Shown in pieces: positions 14,157 to 24,805 of a stretch of 64,000 bases of DNA. This DNA comes from Amyloporia xantha (lineage: Eukaryota; Basidiomycota; Agaricomycetes; Polyporales; Adustoporiaceae): positions 186,001-250,000 of the forward strand of contig JAYKKR010000001.1 in NCBI GenBank assembly GCA_036971615.1. Direction: 5' to 3'. Position numbers and translations under genes: made by a program. The notes beneath the pieces were generated by a model. It ran no database searches. It had not been told where the DNA came from and was given only the letters and a program-made list of their open reading frames with translations. Every line of letters starts with the position of its first letter. Position 1 is the first letter of the stretch.

Positions 14157-15121
14157 TCAGTAGCGCCTGTCGTCGTACCCACCGCCACGGCGGTCGTAGT
14201 CACGTCCACCGTATCCTCCACGGTCGTAGTCGCGGCCACCATAGCCTCGATCGTAGTCGCGGCCCATTCCTCCTCCACCGCGGTAGTCGTCCTCGTAGCG
14301 ACGCGGGGGGCGGCGGTCGTCGTGGCGAGAGTACCGGCTGTCGTAAGGACGAGGGTCATATGGCCGCTCGTCTGTCGCTACAGATTGAGGATGCGAACCG
14401 CACGCAGATACTAAAACAAGCATGCACTTACATTCATGACGTTTGGGAGGTCCATAGTACCTTCCGGGGGTGGGGGTCCGTGCACGTGCGCGGCGAGCCT
14501 AAGCGCCGAACAAATGCATCAGCCAACGCCCAGAATAAAGAGCAGAAAGACACGTACTTTCTCCACTGTCATATTCTTGCCCATAAGATCAGTAGCATTT
14601 AAAGCAGTAATGGCGGCATCTGCCTCCTCCGACGTCTCCATAGTCACGAACCCGAATCCGCGCGACTCACGCGTATGAGGATCATACATGACCTGAGCCT
14701 TCCTGACCTGGTAGATCGTCGGATTCAGCATCCAATACCCACGACTGTGAGACAGCTTATGCACGTACCCGGCCAACCTTGGCGAAAGCCGCTTCGAGGT
14801 CGCGCGTATCAACCTTATGACTGAGACTGGAGACGTGCAAGTTGTTTCCGGGATTCTGACCACCGTCCTGGCGAGACCTTGGGCGAAATTTATCAGTGCC
14901 ACGTCATACGACTCAGTACACGGCGAAACATACCCTCTGTCGTCGCCCCTAGCACCAGGGCTCCTGCTACGGCTTGAACGCCGTGGGGGCTCGGCGCCAC
15001 CACGTGACGGGGAGCGTCCCCCGCCATTTGCCCAGGCCTGGTCATCACCAGCGGAACCATTCACCAGTGCTGCGTCGTGGGTCGGGATGCTGATACCACC
15101 TCCATTGCTGGGAGGAGCCAT
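14157..15121 (-). CDS. Tra2-like SR/RRM splicing regulator
   Basis: RNA-binding protein with RS-like arms flanking one RRM, resembling Transformer-2, a splicing-enhancer-binding factor in the nucleus. Start ATG is at 15119-15121 (MAPPSNGGGISIPTHDAALV) and stop TGA at 14157-14159. The gene is split by several short introns. The N-terminal arm contains PPRRSSRSRSPGARG. The RRM shows RNP2-like NNLHVSSLSHKVDTRDLE and the RNP1 core SRGFGFVTM. After the RRM the linker RARTPTPGRYYGPPK matches the Tra2 signature linker (TPTPGxYxG). The C-terminal arm is Arg/Asp/Tyr/Gly-rich, with repeats of GGRDYDRGGY type. Divergently placed from the cytochrome oxidase gene. Confidence 0.85.
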
Positions 15122-16048
15122 GTCTTGAGACTGCCAGGCTGATAGGGACAGGTAGAGGGGATGGAAAAAGTCAGGGCCGGTTCATTATGGTGGCGGTGGA
15201 CGACGAGCGAAGGGAAGGGGCGTGTGCCGAGCGACTCGCAAGAAAAGGGAAAAGGAGCCAGAGGCAACGGACGCGTATGTGCACGGAACGTAAGGGGAGC
15301 AAAAGGTGCTCCTGACGGGGAACGAAGGCCAGGGGCGTCGGCTGCCCATTGACATGAAGGGGCATGGGCGCGTGTACAGGCCTTCAGCCGACAGGCGACA
15401 AAGGAAGAAAAGGAACCATTGGCCGTACGGGACGTCAGCTGTAGGCTGAAGGCTGCTACGGGGAGGCGGGGCCATATGACGGGGCGGTACAAGCATACTC
15501 TAGTATACAGGGTACTGGAGCGACAGGCTGGGTGTGCCGGGAGGGGCATCGACAGGGCGAAAGAGAGCTCGTCGTGTCGTCCTTGGGGCTGATGCTGAAG
15601 ACGTACCGTCATCCATTGCTGCGAATGTGTTGCGGTCGCTTTTGTGTTGTCGAGGGAGGTGGGGAACTGGGTGAGAAATGCAAGCCTAGCGCTCGACATT
15701 TGACCTCAAATCCCAGATCACGCCCAAACACGACCATACTCATTTCCGCCACATCCCACCCAATTGCGACGGGCCATTACCCCGTTCGCACTCAATTGCG
15801 GGCTGAGGCTATAGCCCTCCGGATCGAATTATATTACGTGCGCGTATGCAGTCACTGAGCGCATGAGGAACCGACGAGTCTTGTCGAGCGAGGAGAGAAG
15901 GAGACTGCCGGGCTGAACCGGTTCGCTTGGGCGGCTTGGTTGATCCAGGCTCAGCGCCAGACCCGATTCACGGCGGTCGCGACCTCCAGCTGCAAGCTTT
16001 TCTCCGCTCGCCCATCGTCCTCCTCCCTCATCCTCCTCGCCCACCACC
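15122..16048. other. Shared upstream region of Tra2-like gene and COX6
   Basis: A 927-bp divergent intergenic region. The long open frames on the minus strand are CT/GA-rich and unrecognised, and I regard them as promoter/5' UTR composition rather than genes. Confidence 0.5.
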
Positions 16049-16507
16049 ATGCGTTCTCAGATGATCTCCTCCCTCCTCCGCGCCCGCCCCGTCGCCCGGC
16101 GCATCGCCCCCACCCTCGCCCGCCCATCCAGCGGCAGCGCACACGAGGAGACGTTCGAGTCCTTCACCGAGCGCTACGTCACGTTCTTCCAGCAAGCCCA
16201 GGACCTCTTTGAGGTCCAGCGTGGTCTGAACAACTGCTTCGCCCATGATCTCGTCCCCGCCCCGTCGGTCATCGAGGCCGCCGTCCGCGCCGCCCGCCGT
16301 GTCAACGACTACGCGACCGCCGTCAGGGTCTTCGAGGGTATCAAGGAGAAGGTGGAGAACAAGCAGCAGTACCAGGCTTACCTGGAGGAGCTCAAGCCCG
16401 TGAGGGAGGAACTTGGTATGTCTCGTCACGGGAGCTTGTCAAAATGCTCGGTGCTTACACGGGCGTTCCCAGGGATCAATATCAGGGAAGAGTTGTACTC
16501 CTCATAA
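16049..16507 (+). CDS. COX6: Cytochrome c oxidase subunit VI (mammalian Va homologue)
   Basis: Nuclear-encoded, matrix-facing subunit of mitochondrial respiratory complex IV. The Arg-rich start (MRSQMISSLLRARPVARRIA) lacks acidic residues and fits a mitochondrial presequence. The mature part reads EETFESFTERYVTFFQQAQD, LFEVQRGLNNCFAHDLVPAP, VIEAAVRAARRVNDYATAVR, then VFEGIKEKVENKQQYQAYLE and LKPVREELGINIREEL, all characteristic of COXVa/COX6. One intron near 16416-16471 precedes the short last exon, and TAA ends at 16507. It is of normal length (about 133 aa). Confidence 0.95.
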   Translation: MRSQMISSLLRARPVARRIAPTLARPSSGSAHEETFESFTERYVTFFQQAQDLFEVQRGLNNCFAHDLVPAPSVIEAAVRAARRVNDYATAVRVFEGIKEKVENKQQYQAYLEELKPVREELGMSRHGSLSKCSVLTRAFPGINIREELYSS

Positions 16508-17176
16508 AACCAACCTTGATAACACTAGAGTACGTCTCCCAATCGGTGATAGCCCCTCACAATTTACTGATGGCATTGTGGCAGTGTCCGTTGCACTGCA
16601 AAAGACTATTTCTCAATCCTAGTTTATGGCGCTCGCATGGGCATGGATTTCCGCTCGTCTAGCTGTAATAAGTGTTCAGGTGTACAACACGACGGTCCAC
16701 AATCTCTACAGAGGCGGTATCGAATAGAAGATGCAAGGCTTGCAGTTCAGTGACTTCACCCAGCCGTGTTTGTAAGTTGTGCGAATGCAAACTGGCTTTA
16801 GAACTTGAGAAGACGGTTTCATCTTAGCTCAGTTTATCATTTTTGTTCTGCTCACCACAGTTGTCCTAATTCGATGTTCCCGACCTTTCATACCATAATG
16901 ACGCTCTGGCGGACATAGAAGGATCGACGTCTTAAAGGTGTATTCATGTGCAATGCCCTAAGACTAGCTGCATCAGGATATTTCGCTACTCGCTGTCTTT
17001 CTGCTCGTTGGCGGCCTTTGGACGAATCACATACGCCCGTATTCTAAGATTCCCACGGCTGCCTGAGCACGCGTTGCTACAGGTTGCTACTGACGGGATT
17101 TACTGTATCTCACTTATAGTACCGTAGAAACTGTCTTACACCACTACTCGTCAATCCCGTCAACTGCGGCCATACA
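16508..17176. other. Intergenic region
   Basis: Between COX6 and the ankyrin-repeat gene, both on +. No gene or repeat recognised. Confidence 0.5.
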
Positions 17177-18070
17177 ATGTCGGAAGGAGCGAGCAACAGT
17201 ATGCGCACTGTGCGGATAATCCGAAAGTGCTCCACTAATTGGATGCCTCACAGACGAACGCCTCCTCGCCGCAGCGCGTTCGGACAATGAAGAGCTCCTT
17301 CTCGAGGTGTTCGAGGAGGGAAAGTTCGACATCAACTACCAGGATGGGTGAGTGCACTGTTTTCCGGAAACCTCGGCGCAGCTCTTACCCTGATTCCCTT
17401 ACAGTTTAGGCAACACGGGTACGTGCCCCTTCCAACCGCCTACCCTGATCAGACACTCTGCCTGCCCCTAAACCCAACCGTCGACAGCCCTACACTACGC
17501 GTAAGTATGTACCGCCCCCTACACCCGCCCGATCACCCGTGCAGATGCTCACGCACCTCCCGCACCCCTCGATCGGCAGAGCATCTCAGGGCAACCTGAG
17601 CGTACTGGAACACATCCTGTCACACGAGGACTGCGACGTGGACCCCATTAACCGCCTGGAGCGCGCGACGCCGCTGCACCTCGCTCTGCAGATCGACGAT
17701 GCGGAGCTTCGGAAGATGGTCGTGGAGAGCTTGTTGGAAGCTGGCGCGGACACGACGTACGTTGATCCTTCTCTGTCCCTTACTAGGAGAGAGTGCGGAG
17801 GCGTGTCTAACACGCGCGATGTGGAACCAGGATAAAGGACAAACACGGAGACACCGCGCTGGCCCTCCTCCGCCCAGACGACGTGGAGATCAGAGCGCTG
17901 ATACGGAGAGCGCAGGCGCAGACGAGCATTTCGCGTGACGATATTGCGAGCGGTACGTGGGCATGCATCAGGTTGCTATTTCCGCGTCATTCTCCGAATT
18001 CTGATTGCCCTACGAAGATGACGATGACGAGCCTGGATCTGGCTCTGGATCGGAGTCGGACGAAGACTGA
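17177..18070 (+). CDS. Small ankyrin-repeat protein with acidic tail
   Basis: Seven exons splice in phase: 17177-17198, 17254-17347, 17405-17418, 17488-17500, 17580-17756, 17831-17952 and 18018-18070, giving 164 aa. Two of the exons are microexons of 13-14 nt. The product has about three ankyrin repeats, clear in GLGNTALHYAASQGNLSVLE, in RATPLHLALQ and in DKHGDTALALL. It ends in an acidic Asp/Ser/Gly tail (DDDDEPGSGSGSESDED). Such small fungal ankyrin proteins act as binding adaptors or chaperones, and the acidic tail recalls ribosome-assembly chaperones, but I would not assign a specific function. Its 3' end converges on the histidyl-tRNA synthetase gene. Confidence 0.85.
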
Positions 18071-18285
18071 TTGGCGTGTCCGGTGCTAACGAGCGGGGAG
18101 AAGTGGAAGCAGGCAATAGCAATGAGATGTAGACACATATGTATTCTGGTATCTCGGGTTCCCACTGAAATCGTAGAATCTCGCAACAACGTTTATTCAT
18201 GACCAAACAAAATGACCGTGATGAATAGCTCAGAAATTGGCACTGGCATACCGTCTTCTCACACATATCTATAGATGTATCCTTA

Positions 18286-20480
18286 CTAATTCTGCACCCA
18301 CTTCCCGCTCGACCACTCCGTGAACGTCGGCGTCTGCTTCAGCCATTGCACGAGCTCGTCCCGCCTCACCTTTACGCCCTTGTCGGTCGACTCGATCTTC
18401 ACCTTCCGCCCCTCTTTGAGCTCCCACTTCTGCTCCTTCACCGTCACGAGCCCCTCCTTTGAGCTCTGCCTCGCCCAGAATCACCGCGAATGGCGCCTCG
18501 TCGCGCTCGCCCGCCGCGAACTGCGCAGGCAGCTTCGGCTTGTTCTTGAACAAGAAGTCCGTCTGCCCCCACACATGCATCAGCTACTCCGCACAACAAT
18601 CGAAAGGAAGAAAGGAAGAAACCGCGACCGACCTTGATGCCCGCCTCCCTCAGCTCCTGCACGAGCTCCACCCGCTCATTGAGCAGCCCGTCCCCCGCCG
18701 CCATCACATACACCATCGTCGCCTTGCTCCGCATGCCCTTCGCGACCCACTTCGGCCAGACGATGGCAAAGACGCGGTCCAGCCCGATGCTCACCCCCAC
18801 ACACGGCAGCCCCGCCGTCTTCTTCCCCTCCCCGGCCGCCGCGGCGGTGAACATCCCCACGAGGTTGTCGTACCGGCCCCCCGCGGCGATCGACCCTACC
18901 CCGACCGACGACTCGTCGATCTCCTCGTCTTCGTCTTCCGCGGGCGCGGAAGACTTTTTTGAGGGCTTTTTCTTGGTGGGCGCTGGCGCTGGTGTCGGAG
19001 CGGATGCAGAAGTGTCGCCGGTGGAAGGCGCGGAGAATGTGGATGCGAAGGCGTTGGCGGACTTGAAGCCGGGTGGGGCGGATGCCTCGACGATGGCCTC
19101 GTAGATGATGCCGGTGTAGTAGTCGAGTCCCCGTGCTAGCGACATGTCAAACGACAGCTGCGGGCGCATGAGCGTGCATTTGTTGGGAGATGGCAAGGAT
19201 CATACCTTGTCGAGGACTTTATATGACTTGAGATAGCTGAAGAGGATGCCCATCTCCTCGATGCCGTGCTTGGCGCTTGGATTCGCCATTAATGCCTCGT
19301 CCGCCCTCAGCTGCTCGAGGAGAGCAGGGCCACCTGTTGCCCGATACTTTAGATTCGTGTAAGGACAGTAAGCAAGATGCTGACCTTTGTGTTTGACGTA
19401 CTCTCCTATTTTGTCAGCGACGGCGGGGTCCAGACCTTTCTCTTCTGTCATCTCCTTCTTCACGTCTACCCACGCCATCTTCAGGCAGACATAGCAATCA
19501 GCAACTAGTCAATAGTAGCCTTCCCACTATACGTACTTTGTCGAGTTTGTCGACAGCGGAGGAAATTGTGCGAATCATTTCTGGTGGAACACCGCAGACT
19601 TCGAATATTCCGTCGAGAATTTTTCGGTGGTTGATCTGTGTCGTGCTTAGACCTAGCTGGATGAAATATTCACTCCACTGACCTTCACAACAAATTCTCC
19701 GACGTCAAGTCTTGTCAGGATTGTGCATAGGAGACTGATAAGTTCTGCATCGGGAATCATAGGATCCCAAACACCAGCAATATCGAAATCCTGCGTAGCA
19801 CAATTCAGTTTCGGAAGTCTACACAGCGCGATTGTAACGTTTCTTACAGCCTGTGAGAACTCTCGCATGCGTCCCTTCGACATGACAGGGTTATCTCGTC
19901 GGTAAACCTTGCCCACCTGCCAAAGTTTCGACTGTGTGTTGACAGCGCCGTTCATGGCCAGGAATCGCGCAAGGGGGACAGTGTGGTCATATCTCAGAGC
20001 AAGCTGTTCGCCGCCCTGATCCATCAAATCGAAGATGAGCTTGGCGTCCTCCCCGTACTTCCCCGCCAGGATGTCCTTGCGCTCAAACACGGGCGTGTCG
20101 AGGCAGCCCCCGCCGTAGGTGGTAAAGCACTCCTTCACGATGCGCTCGATGTGTTCGCGGCAGAACATCTCGCTCGGGCCATAGTCCCGGGTGCCCTGGA
20201 GTGACAGTCACATTCAAATCTGCATGAGCTTGAGCATCGTTCAGGCAGTCCGGGTGAGGGAGCCCACCTTGGGCGTTTTGAGCAGCAGCCTCTCCCTCTT
20301 TTTACCCCCGTCCTTCGCCCCGCCGGCATTCTGCAGCTGTAGTTGCGCTAGTGACCTCTGGAGATCGCCGAGCTTCTTCTTCGCCTCCTCCACGACCGCG
20401 GCGTCTGCGAGCTGCTTGCGGAGGTCGCTCAGGAGGACCTTCTGCTGTGCGATGTCCCGGTTGAGCGACTCTGTGCTCAT
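18286..20480 (-). CDS. HTS1: Histidyl-tRNA synthetase (cytosolic form; longer mitochondrial form starts at 20588)
   Basis: Class II aminoacyl-tRNA synthetase charging tRNA-His. From ATG 20480 it begins [20 protein letters not shown], a WHEP-like coiled helix-turn-helix. It then runs through the class II core: [24 protein letters not shown], motif 2 [13 protein letters not shown] and VYRRDNP, the HisRS-specific [14 protein letters not shown], and motif 3 [11 protein letters not shown] Ser/Ala/Pro/Lys/acidic insert lies between ARGLDYYTG and AAGGRYDNL. The anticodon-binding domain follows and ends at TAG 18286-18288. An in-frame upstream ATG at 20586-20588 adds 36 residues starting MLAFTRRALASRPHRFPPSL, Arg-rich and without acidic residues, as expected for a mitochondrial presequence. 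Yeast HTS1 makes both isoforms from alternative starts. Multiple short introns are present. Confidence 0.95.
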
Positions 20481-20585
20481 GATCTGTGTTGTTGTCGTGG
20501 TTATTGTTGTGTACCTTGTGTGGGAGATGAGAGATGGAGGGAATCGATGAGGGCGGGAGGCAAGTGCGCGTCTGGTGAAGGCGAG

Positions 20586-20588
20586 CAT
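20586..20588 (-). other. HTS1: Alternative upstream start codon of HTS1 (mitochondrial isoform)
   Basis: This ATG is in frame with the cytosolic start 108 nt downstream and no stop lies between. The 36-residue extension has five Arg, two His and no Asp/Glu, consistent with a matrix-targeting peptide. Confidence 0.7.
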
Positions 20589-20981
20589 ACAAACGCAGTG
20601 CTCGCCGATAATTTCTGCCCGTGACGTCTGCCAGACTGACTCGATCACTCGAACTGATCGTGATCTTATCAGTGGTTTCATAGCACGGACTCCGTACAGT
20701 TACAGCCAAACGGCCAGGGCTCCGAATTGATACCCCCTTGAAACTCGCCGTCCCGCTGTGGTTAGTCTGTTGTTGCCCAGCTCGATGAAGCGTTTTGTCA
20801 CCTCCGACATCGCACATGATAGGAGCAGCTCAATCGTGATGAAGATAGCTCATGATATTACGGGAGAAGTCATCGTGAGGTAAGTAAAAAATAGTACCGT
20901 ATCTCTCGTGTTCCCAGTCGTCCGAACGTCGCTGCATCATGTCCGTGCACCGCTAGCACCATGCCAGCGGGGTTTCATCGC
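20589..20981. other. Intergenic region between HTS1 and the array
   Basis: Holds the HTS1 upstream region and the unique sequence bordering the triplicated array. Nothing else recognised. Confidence 0.45.
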
Positions 20982-21597
20982 TCACTTGCCAACCCTTATT
21001 ACCATCCACCGAGGAGACCTCGACCCACTCGGCCCCGCCCGGTCCCTCTGCCTCAGTGTGAAGTACGCGATGTCCAGGTAATTCGTGATATCCCTGATAA
21101 CCAGCGTGCAGAAGCGCGCATACGAGATGAAGGCAACCGCCAGTGTCAGATAGACGAACAGTGCCGTATTATTCTGGAATGATGACTGGATCAGCGGCGG
21201 TCTGTCAGCACCAGAGTTATCCAGACAAAACCGGCATCACTCTCAAGGGGAAAGGTAATGCCGAGTGTATCATCAAGAAAGAGCGACATATTCGCATTCA
21301 TCGCGGCGATGGTGCTCTACACACACATCGAGTTTCACCACGGGAAACGGCATGGACTAGGATCATGCGCGGCAACTAATACGCGAATTGCAGATCCCGC
21401 GCACATAGGAACGACAAAAACAGCGGCGAGTGCAGAACTGTTGAATCCCGGAACGACAGGGCACTGAGTTACATGAGCTCGAGCGCGACAGAGGTCGGAA
21501 ACAGGAGCACTGGCAGGAGGTAGAGCGGTACGAATGTGTTCTGAATGCTCGCCACTCGCGAGCTGAAAAAATTGAGGTAGGTGGGAATCAGAGCGCA
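20982..21597 (-). pseudogene. Choline/ethanolamine phosphotransferase remnant, C-terminal part (copy 1)
   Basis: CEPT1/EPT1-type enzymes transfer phosphocholine or phosphoethanolamine from CDP-alcohol to diacylglycerol in the ER/Golgi membrane. Only the C-terminal transmembrane portion survives here, and unlike the other two copies it keeps a true family-like C-terminus on the minus strand: ARFCTLVIRDITNYLDIAYF, then TLRQRDRAG. A better continuation lies one frame away after that, suggesting a 1-nt shift. The 5' half, including the catalytic motif and promoter, is deleted, with a junction to upstream flank sequence near 21590-21605. It cannot be functional. Confidence 0.75.
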
Positions 21598-22600
21598 TAC
21601 CGAACAACTGGGTCTGCGACTACACGGTCGGTCCGAATACCGCAGCGTTTCACTGAATCTGCCTCGCAACTTTTGGGCGGTAAATCCCTCAGTGGCATTT
21701 CCTTGGCGTAAGTTTCCTGTTCTTCAAACTGAGGACGGCCTGATGGCATGCCGGCTCACATCGAGCTGATAGGATGGCTGCCATGGCAGCGGACGCTCTA
21801 CCTCGCTTCTGGTACATCGACATGGACGCTGCGTAAGCCTTTGAATATCCTCGGATTACGGCTCGCCATGCAAGTGCTGGACCATCTAGTCTGCTCATCC
21901 AGCTCGGCTGAGTAAGCCGAAGAGATGAACTATCTAATAATTGCTCATGGCTCTCTCTAGGCACGTTCCATATGCATTCACTTCCCGTCTTCCGATACAG
22001 CCCATCGTGCATATACTGTTCCGTCTTCAAGCCGGCGCGATGTAGTATGCACTGATAATCATTGTTCACACACAGGCAGTATCGTTTGCAGCGTGCATTG
22101 AACAAAACAAATTCCTCGCATTAGGTCGCCTCGCGCGCGGTGATATTTGCTGACAGACGTGAATGAGACAGCAGCTCCGTACCTGGAGAAACGGACAGAT
22201 GTGTTTGCACTTCGTCGAGCTCGAGGTAAGTTCTGGGTTGAAGACGGCGTCTCTTCTGGGTCCTTCGTCCCTATGTCTCATGCGTGAGTGGTCAACCTCG
22301 GTGTATGTAATGAGCTCACAAGTCAGCCCGGCGCACAAATCGCATTGAAGTGCAGCATGGTCGTTGCTATTTGCTTTTCGAAACAGAGGGCGCACACGAA
22401 TCGAATGCTGATTCTTCTGATTGCTCAAGATGCGCTGCCCTCGCCGATATCTTCACAACGCCGATGACAGCGCAGAGAAGCCTACCTGTGTACGTGTCCG
22501 GATGGAACAACGGGGAGATCAAAGGTGTGATTCACTGTTCAGCAATTTCTACGAAGTGGTATACCTTCCTCATATATTCATGTTGCACATCCAAGGGGAT

Positions 22601-22608
22601 TATATAAA
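22601..22608 (+). promoter_or_regulatory. TATA box of DUF6533 copy 1
   Basis: TATATAAA, 75 bp before the ATG at 22676. It is conserved at the same spacing in all three copies. Confidence 0.6.
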
Positions 22609-22675
22609 CATCCCACTTGTGTCGAGCGGATCTCGCACCACTCTCCGACCAGCGTCGTTCACTGTCGTCTACATT

Positions 22676-24466
22676 ATGTCCGATACTGGAGGATGGCAAG
22701 AAGCAGAGATTGTCGATATTGTTGGAGCCGTGTGAGTCCGAACGTTCAGCTGTCATTGTATGTGTGATATTCATATCATGACAAGCATGGTACAAGGTTA
22801 CTGTGGAATCGCGATCGCTGGTGAATCCCCCATATAGTTGCAATTCCGTTCGCAAACGACTCATACAGCTTTATGTTCTCACAGCACTGATTTTATACGA
22901 CTGGACGTTGATCATGCGGGATGAGATACAGCTAATCTGGTGTCGCAAATCAATTGCCTCTGTCTTGCTGTTGTCGAATCGACTGCTCTTGATTGTGTTC
23001 GCTATTGTCCAGATATTGTCAGTTTTGCCCGACAGCAACTTAATAGTAAGAGGCTCATCACAATTCACGTTGCTGGCTCATGTCCTCATTTCTTAATCTA
23101 CAGAGGTCAAGTAGTATTCGTAGCTGCTGTCACAAACATCTCATATTGCAGTGATAGGCTATCTAGCTGTGGAGCCATCGGTTACACCAATGATACTATC
23201 TTCCTGTTGAGTATTTGCACATCTGCTGGTGAGGCTCGTAGATGGTATCAAAGTACTCTACTCATCATCCCCGATGAAGTGGTCGCAGCCCTTCGTGTGC
23301 ACGCCGTCAGTGGGGGAAAGCGGTGGCTGGTAGTCCCTACTCTAGCATTGGCGATGGTACCTGTAGGCACAAATCTGGTGCGCGTCTTTCTCTGTGTCGC
23401 AGGATGTCACAGGTCTGCTGAATGATCCCTTTGACAGTTCCTATTCACTCGAGAAACCCCTTTTCTCTTTTCCCTCGCTCTTCCTGGCAACTATCGACTG
23501 GATTTGTGCCTCACGTTTCTCAATATGACCGATGCGACCGACAACGCGTAAATACTTGGGAATCATATCGATTGCTTGTTGATGACTGACACTGCAATAT
23601 TACATCTTATAGAGGTGATATTGATGCTCGCACTGATCTTTGGCTTCTGCGCTGAATGCCAACTGTACCGCAGGGTTGTTTGCCACTCGCGGAGCTGTAC
23701 TAGCATCAGATATACTAGTCGTTGTTGTGACCTGGCGGTACTTATCACACTTCGTACTGTCCATTCCACAAGGGTCCTACATGAAGCCAAAAATTGCCAT
23801 AGTAATGGTTCAAGATGGTGAAATCATGCATATATTCATCGTATTCGGAGCTGACTTCGGACTCTCCCTTCACCCTACAGGTACTCTTTTATTTGTGTAG
23901 GGATAATGGTGAATGGCATTTCGCGCACGTTAGCTGATGCTTCGAGGCTGTGCAGGGCTCTCACGATACTCAATATCATGGACATCGTTCTTTATGTAGC
24001 TAGCGGGGTACGCTGATCTGCTCAAATTCACTATGTGAAGAATGCTCATAATATGACTGTACGCAGGGTTCCATAGACCTCACGACTTTTATCTCTCCGT
24101 CCGTCCGTTATTGAATTCTCCCTACCTATCTAACCTCAACTTGTCAGAATTTCATCCGTCCTCACCTCCCATTTCCTATTACACATCCGAAAAGTTGCCG
24201 ACTCTACTGCCAACGCAGGCTTCCAGTCTGACACGCACTCATGGATGTCCAGCGTCGAATTTGCCCCTGAAGTTGCATCTTTGTTAGAGGGTAATCGCGT
24301 CTCACCATCGGATGCCGCAGATGGTGAAGATGCGCCTGTGGGTACAGCTGGGGAGGATGACGGGGACTGGGGAGATGAGGAAGACGGCGTTGAACTCGAA
24401 ATACTGGCCGAAACACGCGTGCTCCACACAGCGAATTCCGTGGACATAGTTGCAGTAGAGGCCTGA
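22676..24466 (+). CDS. DUF6533 polytopic membrane protein, copy 1
   Basis: Basidiomycete-expanded family of multi-spanning membrane proteins with unknown function. The hallmark block TALILYDWTLIMRDEIQLIW is followed by RKSIASVLLLSNRLLLIVFA. Later segments match the family layout: VAALRVHAVSGGKRWLVVP, RGAVLASDILVVVVTWRYLS, then LTILNIMDIVLYVASG and RISSVLTSHFLLHIRKVADS. A hydrophilic acidic tail (GEDDGDWGDEEDGVELEILA) ends at TGA 24464-24466. The start is MSDTGGWQEAEIVDIVGAV, with a GTGAGT donor after it. I can place several introns, for example one near 23230-23279 joining SA to VVAALRV. I could not reconcile all junction phases between the first exon, the DUF6533 core and the following segment, so it may be decaying. 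Confidence 0.6.
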
Positions 24467-24805
24467 GGGAGCGGAGCACAGAAGAGTCTGATTTCTTGGT
24501 AAGAACCTCGCTCCTGTCCCGACCCATTCCCTAACGAAGTGATCTATCTAGGTATTTATTATTCCGTGTGTTTGTGGATGATCTCGTTTTCCAGCCTCTC
24601 GAACTGTACTCCTGGAGAGAAATATTTATGCTATATATCGATCTGATCCTTTGTTGCGTTCTTCGTCCGTCTCTATTCATCACGATCGCAGTCTCCTGTG
24701 AGCAGATACATACTTCAACTTTCGATGGCTTGGTATAGTATCCGACACATTTTCTCCTCCTATCGCTTTAATGTGACCAACGCCAACTATCGTCGCTATC
24801 CGAAA

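Larger units (their letters stand above)
21098..24805. repeat. Tandem unit 1 (truncated, about 3.7 kb)
   Basis: First of three head-to-tail homologous units. It contains the CEPT 3' remnant (-) and DUF6533 copy 1 (+). Compared with units 2 and 3 it lacks the segment corresponding to roughly 25330-26940 of unit 2; the join lies near 21590-21605. Unit limits are estimated by eye from where shared sequence begins and stops. Confidence 0.75.

Noticed and set aside
15061..15699. 212-codon minus-strand frame overlapping the start of the Tra2-like gene
   Set aside because: CT/GA-skewed 5' flank; the Tra2-like product explains the overlap and the extra sequence has no recognisable motif.
21620..21770. 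GST-like word (FWAVNPSVAF...FPVLQTEDG) upstream of DUF6533, present in all three units
   Set aside because: Superficially like a glutathione S-transferase N-terminal motif, but the frame is short and not supported by flanking exons, and the three copies differ by indels that shift it.
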